Assembly (NCBI RefSeq): GCF_000013885.1
Contig: NC_007964.1
Coordinates: 2,900,001-2,964,000 of the forward strand
Length of the DNA: 64,000 bases
Direction: 5' to 3'
Source: Nitrobacter hamburgensis X14
Lineage (GTDB): Bacteria > Pseudomonadota > Alphaproteobacteria > Rhizobiales > Xanthobacteraceae
Shown: one piece after another, positions 35,341-42,764 of the stretch
Layout: each line of letters begins with the position of its first letter
Numbering within the stretch: position 1 is the first letter of the stretch
The notes under the pieces: model-generated
Database searches by the model: none
Told to the model about the DNA's origin: nothing
The model's input: the letters and a program-made list of their open reading frames with translations, nothing else
Position numbers and translations under genes: made by a program

Positions 35341-35392
35341 GGCTCCTTCGTCAGATTTGCCGCCGCGGAAAGAACCCGTAGCCTACTTACAT

Positions 35393-35407
35393 GTTCACTA
35401 TATGTTC
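35393..35407. promoter_or_regulatory. LexA (SOS) box upstream of imuA-imuB-dnaE2
   Basis: GTTC-ACTATAT-GTTC fits the alphaproteobacterial LexA consensus GTTC-N7-GTTC exactly. Its position 120 bases before imuA agrees with the known SOS control of this cassette. Confidence 0.85.
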
Positions 35408-35628
35408 TATATAAAGCCAGAAGACCACAACGAGTCAACCGGCTTTTCGCGCGTGATTTTCTCTCACGACCCCAATGGCATCGACGAAACGCCCGTCAAA
35501 CACCGGCATTGTCCGGAGATTTCGCTCGCAAACCGCACCTGCGCCGCGACAAGGCGGATCAATGACCACATAAGCAGATCGACCACCACCGGCGGCAACG
35601 GCCACCGATGATGGCCTTCCGAAAAGAT

Positions 35629-36132
35629 TCAAGCCGCCAATGCCTCGGAGTTGACACCGGCTTCCGCGAGCGCCGTCAAATCCTTGTCGGTCTTGCGCTC
35701 CTGCTGAAGCGTTTCATCGATCAGCTTGACGACATCCTTCATGCCAAGCTTGGCCGCCCACGCCTTCATGGTTCCGTAGCGCACCATTTCGTAGTGTTCC
35801 ACCGCTTGCGCCGCCGCGAGAAGGCCCGCGTCCAGCGCCTCAGTGCCCTTGTATTCGTCCATGACCTCCTTGCCTTCGTCCAGGATGCCGAGGATGGCAT
35901 CGCAGGTCTTGCCCTTGGCCGGCTTGTCGATCAGCTCGAAGACCTGTTCCAGGCGCTCTATCTGGCCTTCGGTCTCGTCATGGTGTTTCTCGAAGGCCGC
36001 CCGCAATTTGTCGGACGTTGCCGCCTTCGCCATTCTGGGCAGAGCCTTAAGTATCTGCTTTTCGGCGAAGTAGATGTCCCTGAGCTGGTCAAGGAACAGG
36101 TCGTGGAGATCCTTCTCTTTCGCAGCGCTCAT
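35629..36132 (-). CDS. Ferritin-like DUF892 (YciE/YciF) protein
   Basis: 167 residues, four-helix ferritin-like fold. Family marks include LHDLFLDQLRDIYFAEKQILKALPRM at the start, KHHDETEGQIERLEQVF and ALDAGLLAAAQAVEHYEMVRYGT; the repeated Glu and His positions could bind a di-metal site. Such proteins are stress-induced in many bacteria. An EcfG-like promoter lies directly upstream. Confidence 0.9.
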   Translation of the reverse strand: MSAAKEKDLHDLFLDQLRDIYFAEKQILKALPRMAKAATSDKLRAAFEKHHDETEGQIERLEQVFELIDKPAKGKTCDAILGILDEGKEVMDEYKGTEALDAGLLAAAQAVEHYEMVRYGTMKAWAAKLGMKDVVKLIDETLQQERKTDKDLTALAEAGVNSEALAA

Positions 36133-36170
36133 TGTAGCCTCACAGGTTGGAGGGGGAATTCCCGCTTCCT

Positions 36171-36195
36171 AACGCGACGTGAGGCGCTATGTTCC
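36171..36195 (-). promoter_or_regulatory. EcfG-type promoter before the ferritin-like gene
   Basis: On the minus strand: GGAAC-N16-CGTT, an exact match to the general-stress sigma factor consensus, with the -10 end 38 bases before the start codon. Confidence 0.65.
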
Positions 36196-36218
36196 TGGCG
36201 CCGCAACAGCGTGACCGC

Positions 36219-37403
36219 TCAGGCAGCCAGCGTGGTCTCGACCAGCCTGATCCAGTACGAGGTGCCGTAGACGATGGCGTCGTCGTTGAAGTTGTAGGCG
36301 GGATGATGCAGGCCGGCGCTGTCGCCATTGCCGACGAAGATGAAGGCGCCGGGCCGGGCTTCCAGCATGTAGGCGAAATCCTCCGCGCCCATCATCGGCG
36401 GCGTCTCATGCACATTGTTGTCGCCGGCGATCTCCTTCGCGATCCTGATCGCGGTTTCGGTCTGCGCGGCGTGATTGACCGTGACCGGATAGCCGCGCCC
36501 GAATTTGACATCGATCCTGGTTCCAGTGATCTGCGCCACGCCGGCGGCGACCTCGCGAATCCGCTTCTCCACCAGGTCGCGCACGTCGGCCTTCAGGCTG
36601 CGGACGGTGCCGCGCAACTCGACGGTCTGCGGAATGACGTTGCGGGTGTTGCCGGCGTGGAACTCACACACCGAAATCACGGCGGATTCCAGCGGATCGA
36701 CGTTGCGCGACACGATCGATTGCAGGGCAACGACAAGCTGCGCGCCGGCCAGCACCGGATCGATGCAGAGATGCGGCCGAGCGGCGTGGCCGCCGTGGCC
36801 CTCGATCCTGAAATCGACGGCGTCGGTCGCCGCCATGATCGGACCCGGCCGGATGGCGAAGGAGCCGAGCGGGATGCCGGGGAAGTTATGCATACCGTAG
36901 ACCTGATCGATCCCGAAACGGTCCATCAACCCGTCCTTGATCATCGCGGCAGCACCGGCGCCGCCCTCTTCCGCCGGCTGGAAGATCACGACCGCCTCCC
37001 CAGTGAAATTCCGCGTCTCCGCGAGATAGCGCGCGGCGCCGAGCAGCATCGCGGTGTGGCCGTCATGGCCGCAGGCGTGCATCTTGCCGGACGTCTTCGA
37101 GGCGTAAGGCAGGTTGGTTGCCTCTTGAATCGGCAGCGCATCCATATCGGCGCGCAGGCCGATCACCTTGACCCCGCCGTCTCCATCGCTGTCGCTGGCC
37201 GGCTTCCTGCCCTTGATGACGCCGACGACGCCGGTCCTGCCGAGCCCGGTCGCGACCTCGTCGCAGCCGAACTCCCGCAAGCGATCCGCGACAAACGCCG
37301 CGGTACGATGCACATCGTACAGCAGCTCCGGGTGCTGATGGATATCCCGGCGCCAGCCAGCGATATCGGATTGCAGATCGGCAACGCGGTTGACGATGGG
37401 CAT
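36219..37403 (-). CDS. M20 family amidohydrolase (hippurate hydrolase-like)
   Basis: 394-residue zinc peptidase of the aminoacylase/hippuricase class. Metal-binding parts are visible: LRADMDALPIQE, GKMHACGHDGHTAML, PAEEGGAGA and the C-terminal PPMMGAEDFAYMLE. The dimerisation part GHGGHAARPH is conserved. Start at ATG 37403 (MPIVNRV). It hydrolyses an N-acyl amino acid or related amide; the substrate is unknown. Confidence 0.9.
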   Translation of the reverse strand: MPIVNRVADLQSDIAGWRRDIHQHPELLYDVHRTAAFVADRLREFGCDEVATGLGRTGVVGVIKGRKPASDSDGDGGVKVIGLRADMDALPIQEATNLPYASKTSGKMHACGHDGHTAMLLGAARYLAETRNFTGEAVVIFQPAEEGGAGAAAMIKDGLMDRFGIDQVYGMHNFPGIPLGSFAIRPGPIMAATDAVDFRIEGHGGHAARPHLCIDPVLAGAQLVVALQSIVSRNVDPLESAVISVCEFHAGNTRNVIPQTVELRGTVRSLKADVRDLVEKRIREVAAGVAQITGTRIDVKFGRGYPVTVNHAAQTETAIRIAKEIAGDNNVHETPPMMGAEDFAYMLEARPGAFIFVGNGDSAGLHHPAYNFNDDAIVYGTSYWIRLVETTLAA

Positions 37404-37637
37404 GGCGGGGTTCCGGGTTGGCCGAGACTGAAGTTCTCTGGCGAACTTCGGGATCGGAACACTACCATGACGCGATGAGCGGCCCAATATGCTGATTTTG
37501 CTGGATATCGCCCCGAAACCGGGCAGCCGGCATGACGACGCCATGGCGGCCGAGGACCGCCCTCAAAGCGCGCGGGAATAAATCCGCACAGTCCCCGATC
37601 AGGTCTGCGTGCCCAATGACGGGCCTGGAGACCTCCG

Positions 37638-38579
37638 ATGAGCCACGACCACAATCACGATGGCGACGGCGTCAGCCGCCGCAAGGTGCTGGAATGCATG
37701 ACCTGGGCAGGCACGGGTGTGCTCTGGACCATTGCCGGCGGCGTGCCGCGATCCCTCGGCCTCGTCGAATCGGCACGGGCTGCGGAAGCGTCCGCCCTCA
37801 CCTTCCTGCAGATCAGCGACAGCCATATCGGCTTCGACAAGGCCGCCAACCCTCACGCGCTCGCCACGCTTGAGGAGGCGATCGGCAAGATCAAGGCGCT
37901 GCGGGTGAAGCCTTCCTTCATGATCCATACCGGCGACATCTCGCATTTGTCGAAAGCCTCCGAATTCGACGACGCGGAGCGCATCATCTCGCAATCGCGG
38001 CTCGACGTGCACTACGTTCCGGGCGAACACGACTTCATCGACGAGGAAGTCAAATTGTACCGCGAGCGCTACGGCCGCGGCACCAAGGGCGCGGGCTGGT
38101 ATTCCTTCGACGCCAACGGCGTGCACTTCATCGGCCTCGTCAACGTCGTCGACCTCAGGGCCGGTGGCCTCGGCAATCTCGGCGCTGAGCAACTGGCGTG
38201 GCTTGCGGACGATCTCAGGGGGCGCTCCAACTCCCAGCCGATCGTGGTGTTCGCGCATATTCCACTTTGGAGCGTATATCCGGCCTGGGGCTGGGGCACC
38301 GAGGACGGCGCGCGAGCGCTCGACCTGCTCAAGGGTTTCGGCTCGGTGACCGTGCTCAACGGTCACATCCACCAGGTGATGCAGAAGGTCGAAGGCAACG
38401 TCACCTTCCATACCGCGCGCTCGACCGCCTTCCCGCAGCCCGCGCCGGGCGCCGCGCCCTCTCCCGGGCCGATGAAGGTCGCCGACGACAAGCTGCGCAG
38501 CCTGCTCGGCACCGCCAGCGTCATCTTCAAGCCCGGCGAACAACGTCTCGCTATCATCGATACGCCGCTGCAAGGCTAA
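37638..38579 (+). CDS. Tat-exported metallophosphoesterase
   Basis: 313 residues. A His-rich start (MSHDHNHDGDG) precedes a twin-arginine signal (SRRKVLECMTWAGTGVLWTIAGG). The calcineurin-type motifs follow: DSH (61-63), GD (99-100), then GEHD (129-132) in place of the usual GNHD/E, AHIP, and GHIH near the end. It heads a four-gene set with a cupredoxin, a sigma factor and an anti-sigma factor. Likely periplasmic; the substrate is unknown. Confidence 0.85.
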   Translation: MSHDHNHDGDGVSRRKVLECMTWAGTGVLWTIAGGVPRSLGLVESARAAEASALTFLQISDSHIGFDKAANPHALATLEEAIGKIKALRVKPSFMIHTGDISHLSKASEFDDAERIISQSRLDVHYVPGEHDFIDEEVKLYRERYGRGTKGAGWYSFDANGVHFIGLVNVVDLRAGGLGNLGAEQLAWLADDLRGRSNSQPIVVFAHIPLWSVYPAWGWGTEDGARALDLLKGFGSVTVLNGHIHQVMQKVEGNVTFHTARSTAFPQPAPGAAPSPGPMKVADDKLRSLLGTASVIFKPGEQRLAIIDTPLQG

Positions 38580-38591
38580 GGACCTTGAATC

Positions 38592-38921
38592 ATGATGTTT
38601 GTGAACTTGCGCACCGGCGCCATCCGGCTTGCCGCGGCTGCGGCGCTTGCAATGCAAATGTCCGTTGCCCATTGCGAGGAGGTGTCGGTGACAATCGACA
38701 ACTTCACCTTCGCGCCGGCTCAACTGACGGTGAAAGTCGGCAGCACCGTGACGTGGACCAACCGCGACGACATTCCGCATACGGTCGTTTCGGCAGGTCA
38801 ATTCCGCTCCAAGGCGCTGGATACCGACGACAAATACTCGTTCACCTTCACCAATGCCGGCGACTACAAATATTTTTGTTCGCTGCATCCGCACATGGTG
38901 GGAACAATCAAGGTTGAGTAA
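38592..38921 (+). CDS. Periplasmic cupredoxin (amicyanin/plastocyanin-like)
   Basis: 109 residues with a signal peptide ending near AHCEE. One copper site is visible: His63 (IPHTVV), Cys96, His99 and Met102 (FCSLHPHM), the amicyanin-type C-x2-H-x2-M loop. Twelve bases separate it from the phosphoesterase. Probably an electron carrier or copper-binding protein in the periplasm. Confidence 0.9.
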   Translation: MMFVNLRTGAIRLAAAAALAMQMSVAHCEEVSVTIDNFTFAPAQLTVKVGSTVTWTNRDDIPHTVVSAGQFRSKALDTDDKYSFTFTNAGDYKYFCSLHPHMVGTIKVE

Positions 38922-38997
38922 CGGCCAAAAGCAAGGCATCAACTTGGGGTTCGGGCGGCATCACCCGGCCCGGGCCCACCCGGCTGCGAACATCGCA

Positions 38998-39564
38998 ATG
39001 CTGTTTGGTTCATCCAGAGACGATCAGGCCAAAGCGCAGCGCTTTCGCGAGGCTGCGCTGCCCTACCTCGACGACGTCTACACCGTCGCGCGCTACCTCC
39101 TGCGCAACCCCGCCGACGCCGAGGATGCCGTGCAGGAGTGCTATCTGCGCGCGCTGAATCACTTCGACAGTTACCGCGGGCCGGCGATGAAGCCCTGGCT
39201 GCTTGCGATCCTGCGCAACGTCTGCCATGCCGAATTCGCCCGCCGCACCAGATCGAGCACAACGACGATCGACGACCTGCCCGAAAGCGCCGAAGCCGCA
39301 GCCGCGCCGCTGTGGCGGGAGACCCAGGACACACCGGAAACGCAGGTGTTGCAAGAACGCGATGCGAATTCGATCCGGCGGATGATCGCAGCACTTGAGG
39401 AGCCCTTCAGAGAGACCTTCGTGCTGCGCGAAATCCAGAATCTGTCCTATCGCGAGATTGCCGAGACCGTCGGCGCGCCGGTCGGCACCGTCATGTCACG
39501 GCTGGCGCGGGCCCGCGCCATGCTGCGGTCGGCGTGGCTCGCGGAACAGGAGCAATCCAAATGA
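38998..39564 (+). CDS. ECF-type RNA polymerase sigma factor
   Basis: 188 residues from ATG 38998. Sigma-2 includes YLLRNPADAEDAVQECYLRAL (residues about 38-58) and sigma-4 LEEPFRETFVLREIQNLSYREIAETVGAPVGTVMSRLARARAML (about 135-180). The stop overlaps the anti-sigma start (ATGA). Upstream in-frame codons are Arg/His-rich and not sigma-like. Confidence 0.92.
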   Translation: MLFGSSRDDQAKAQRFREAALPYLDDVYTVARYLLRNPADAEDAVQECYLRALNHFDSYRGPAMKPWLLAILRNVCHAEFARRTRSSTTTIDDLPESAEAAAAPLWRETQDTPETQVLQERDANSIRRMIAALEEPFRETFVLREIQNLSYREIAETVGAPVGTVMSRLARARAMLRSAWLAEQEQSK

Positions 39565-40322
39565 CCTGCGACGAAGCGGACATCCTTCTGCACGCGCTGA
39601 TCGACGGCGAACTCGATGCCGGTCACGCGCGCGAGGTGGAAAACCACGTCGCAGCCTGCAGTCGCTGCACGGCGGAACTCAAGGTTTATCGCGAGATGAA
39701 GGCGCAGATGGCGACTGCGGACATGCGCCTCACCGCGCCGCCACGCCTGCGCCAACGCATCGAGGCGGCAATACCGCAGTCGCGCGGCACCAGCCGCCGC
39801 TCGCTGCTCGCGGGCTTCGCCATGGGTTCGGCCGTCTCTGCGATAGCTGCGACGGGCCTCGTCGCCATCGTGTTACGCGACGATGACGAGCAGCGCATTG
39901 CTTCGGAAGTTGTGTCGGCGCATCTGCGATCGTTGCAGGCCGGGCATCTGACCGACATACTTTCGACCGACCAGCACACGGTGAAACCGTGGTTCAACGG
40001 GCGGCTCGATGTATCGCCGCCTGTGATCGACCTGACGGCGCTGGGCTTCACGCTGATCGGCGGACGGCTCGACTATATCGATGGGCGGGCTATCGGCGCG
40101 GTCGTCTACAAGCGGCGCGCGCATGTCATCAATCTCTTCGTCGCACAAACGCCGAACGCCACGCATAGCGCCGCCCGCACCGAGGATGTGCAAGGCTTCA
40201 ACATCCGCCGCTGGCGCGACCACGGTCTGAGCCTCTGGGCGGTGAGCGATCTCAATGCCGACGAACTTGCCGAATTCAGCGACAAATTCGAGAAGGCGAT
40301 GCAGACGAACGGGAACGGTTAA
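39561..40322 (+). CDS. Zinc-binding transmembrane anti-sigma factor
   Basis: 253 residues. The N-terminal zinc anti-sigma motif is clear: HALIDGELD, then His29-x3-Cys33-x2-Cys36 (HVAACSRC). One membrane helix at about residues 81-105, then a periplasmic domain of about 145 residues. Co-translated with the sigma factor. The zinc site suggests redox or metal responsiveness, in keeping with a cupredoxin in the same cluster. Confidence 0.9.
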   Translation: MTCDEADILLHALIDGELDAGHAREVENHVAACSRCTAELKVYREMKAQMATADMRLTAPPRLRQRIEAAIPQSRGTSRRSLLAGFAMGSAVSAIAATGLVAIVLRDDDEQRIASEVVSAHLRSLQAGHLTDILSTDQHTVKPWFNGRLDVSPPVIDLTALGFTLIGGRLDYIDGRAIGAVVYKRRAHVINLFVAQTPNATHSAARTEDVQGFNIRRWRDHGLSLWAVSDLNADELAEFSDKFEKAMQTNGNG

Positions 40323-40425
40323 AGCCTTTTCGCTTCTGATGGAATCAGAAGCGAGGCTCTATGATTTTGATTTGACGCGTTTTCTTCACGCGAACCGGTA
40401 CCCACTTAGCTCGAAAACGCTCTAG
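40323..40425 (+). repeat. Dispersed hairpin repeat, copy 3
   Basis: AGCCTTTTCGCTTCTGA stem with slightly altered arms plus the usual tail (TGATTTTGATTTGACGCG, TTCTTCACGCGAACCGG, CTCGAAAACGCTCTAG). Starts at the anti-sigma factor stop and abuts family B copy 3. Confidence 0.85.
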
Positions 40426-40461
40426 CGAATCTCAGCGGGTTCGACGCAAGCGCATTCCTCG

Positions 40462-40541
40462 GTCATTGCGAGCGAAGCGAAGCAATCCAGGTCTTTCTTG
40501 AGATCTCTGGATTGCTTCGGCGCGATGCGCCTCGCAATGAC
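40462..40541. repeat. Palindromic repeat family B, copy 3
   Basis: GTCATTGCGAGCGAAGCGAA...CCAG and CTGGATTGCTTCGG...CTCGCAATGAC arms between the anti-sigma and hpnO 3' ends; the right arm has small changes. Confidence 0.85.
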
Positions 40542-40567
40542 GGCAACCTGATCCGTTTAAACAGCAA

Positions 40568-41959
40568 TCACGCCGACTTGCGGACGGCGTTGTCCATCAG
40601 TGTCTTGCCGAGCGACCAGATCGCGCCGGGAACCTGATGGCTTGCGGCAATGACGCTGTCGAACGAGGTCTCGATCCACTTGCAGTCTTCGCCGTTGATG
40701 ATGAGCGGCGGCAGCAGCTTGATGGTGTGGCTGCCGTGACCGGAGACCTGGGTGAGGATCTTGTGATCCTTGAACAGCGGCACGGTGATGAGCTGGCAGA
40801 ACAGGCCCTTGTTGGCAGCCTCCAGCAGATTCCACGACGCCCTCAGACGCAGCGATTTCGGCGGCCCGAACTCGATGCCGATCATCAACCCCTTGCCGCG
40901 CACCTCCTTGAGAAGTTCGTAACCCGGCACCATCCGGGTCAGCGCCGACCGCAGTTCCTCACCGCGCCTGGCCGCGTTCTCGATCAGCTTCTCGGCCTTC
41001 AGCACTTCAAGGGTCGCGATGCCGGCCGCCATCGCGAGGTCGTTTTTGGCAAAGGTCGAGCCGTGCACCACGGCGCGGTCCATCCGGTTGAATATCTTGT
41101 CGAAGATGTGCTTGCGGGTCAGCACCACGCCGATCGGCACATGGCCGCCGGACAGGGCCTTGGCCAGCAGCACCATGTCGGGTTCGACGTTCCAGTGCTC
41201 GACGGCGAGAAAACGGCCGGTACGGCCGATGCCGGTCTGAACTTCATCCGCCACGAACAGCGTGCCATATTTCCGACACAGCGCGGCCGCTCCCGGCAGG
41301 AATTCATCGCTCGGTATGTTGACGCCCTTGCCCTGGATCGGCTCGACGATGAAGGCCGCCACCTGGCGCGACGACAGCGCCTGCTCCAGCGCCGCGAGGT
41401 CGTTGAAGGGAACGACGGTACAGTCCGGCAGCAGGGGATCGAAGCCGCCGCGGAAGTTCTTGTCATCGGTCAGGGACAGCGCGCCGTAAGTCAGCCCATG
41501 ATAGCCGTGACCGCAGTAAACGATACCGGTTCGTCCCGTGGCGACGCGCGCGAACTTGATCGCGGCCTCAACGCTTTCCGCGCCGGAATTCGCAAAAAAG
41601 ACTTTATCGAGATAAGGAACATAAGCCAGCAGCCGTTCGGCCAGAACGCCGGCCAAGGTTGAGACATCCATCTGCACGAGATTGGGCAGATCACTGTCAA
41701 GGACGCTTTTCAGCGCATCCCGTAGCACGGGATGATTCCGGCCAATCGCAAAAACGCCAAACCCGCTGAGTAGATCGAGGTAACGGGCGCCCTCGCGATC
41801 GACCAGATACTGGCCGTGACCGCTCTGGAAACCGACGTCGTAGCCGATGGTCTTCAGAACCCTGACAAGCTGTTCATTGAGGTGGCGGACATGCATCGCA
41901 CTGCGCTGCGCCTGCCGTTCCACAAACATCTCGGAAACGTCTAGATTTGGATATAGCAT
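40568..41959 (-). CDS. hpnO: Aminobacteriohopanetriol synthase HpnO (class III aminotransferase)
   Basis: 463-residue PLP aminotransferase that makes aminobacteriohopanetriol from ribosylhopane-derived aldehyde. Class III features: NSGAESVEAAIKFAR, the VADEVQTGIGRTG block, and the PLP lysine in LLAKALSGGHVPIG. The N-terminus with MHVRHLNEQLVRVLKTIGYDV fits HpnO. It lies at the edge of the hopanoid locus, divergent from the DUF2147 gene. Confidence 0.9.
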   Translation of the reverse strand: MLYPNLDVSEMFVERQAQRSAMHVRHLNEQLVRVLKTIGYDVGFQSGHGQYLVDREGARYLDLLSGFGVFAIGRNHPVLRDALKSVLDSDLPNLVQMDVSTLAGVLAERLLAYVPYLDKVFFANSGAESVEAAIKFARVATGRTGIVYCGHGYHGLTYGALSLTDDKNFRGGFDPLLPDCTVVPFNDLAALEQALSSRQVAAFIVEPIQGKGVNIPSDEFLPGAAALCRKYGTLFVADEVQTGIGRTGRFLAVEHWNVEPDMVLLAKALSGGHVPIGVVLTRKHIFDKIFNRMDRAVVHGSTFAKNDLAMAAGIATLEVLKAEKLIENAARRGEELRSALTRMVPGYELLKEVRGKGLMIGIEFGPPKSLRLRASWNLLEAANKGLFCQLITVPLFKDHKILTQVSGHGSHTIKLLPPLIINGEDCKWIETSFDSVIAASHQVPGAIWSLGKTLMDNAVRKSA

Positions 41960-42092
41960 CCGCTACATAGGTCGGTTGATGGCCGTTTCGTCAACTGAAA
42001 AGCATGACGACGGTGATTTGACTTTGGTGGCGATTCCCAACCCTTCACTTAAGCACAGGCTAGAAAATATGTTGCAGCGCCCAAGACATACC

Positions 42093-42764
42093 ATGCGCAG
42101 ACTAAATTATTGCAGAATTCTTGCGACGACCTCCCTTGTCGCAGCGGCTCTGGTGACGGCCGGTTTCGGGCCGGCCGGTGCGGCTGATCCAACCGGAGAT
42201 TGGCTGGTTGCCGACGGTGTCGCCAACATCCGGGTCGCCGAATGCAACGGCGCGATGTGGGGCGTCATCTCCTGGGAGAAAGTTGCCGGCGGCGTCGATC
42301 GGAATAATCCCGATGCCTCGAAAAAGACCAGACCGACGCTGGGCATGCCGGTTCTCCTCGAGATGAAGCTGAATGCCGAGAAGGAGGATTGGGAAGGCCA
42401 CGTCTATAATGCCAAAAACGGCAAGCTTTACGAATCGTCGATCAAGCTGGCGTCGCCGGATCAGCTTGAGATCGAAGGCTGCGTGCTCGGTTTCCTGTGC
42501 GGCGGCGAGACCTGGACCCGCGTCGCCGGCCCGATTCCAAGCAGTCCATCCAACAACCCCGCCAGCGGCTCCGCCAACAGTCCTGCCCACAGCGCGGCCA
42601 AAAGCGCGCCGAAAGCCGGCATGGCGAAGACCACGTCACCGAAGAGCTCGCACAAGACCACTGGTCAGAAGACAGCCGCCGCCGCTCCCCCGGCTGATCC
42701 CGTCGGCGACATCTGCCTACTTCCCGAGATCGCGGGGGCGGCCCATGAGGGCGGGCTGAAATAG
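42093..42764 (+). CDS. DUF2147 secreted protein within the hopanoid locus
   Basis: 223 residues from ATG 42093; ATG 42069 is an in-frame alternative. Signal peptide (ILATTSLVAAALVTAGFGPAGA), then a DUF2147 domain beginning DPTGDWLVADGVANIRVAEC and including YNAKNGKLYESSIKL and VLGFLCGGETW; a Ser/Ala/Lys-rich tail follows. Its last 48 bases overlap the hpnN 3' end on the other strand. Periplasmic; function unknown, though the position suggests a hopanoid or envelope link. Confidence 0.8.
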   Translation: MRRLNYCRILATTSLVAAALVTAGFGPAGAADPTGDWLVADGVANIRVAECNGAMWGVISWEKVAGGVDRNNPDASKKTRPTLGMPVLLEMKLNAEKEDWEGHVYNAKNGKLYESSIKLASPDQLEIEGCVLGFLCGGETWTRVAGPIPSSPSNNPASGSANSPAHSAAKSAPKAGMAKTTSPKSSHKTTGQKTAAAAPPADPVGDICLLPEIAGAAHEGGLK

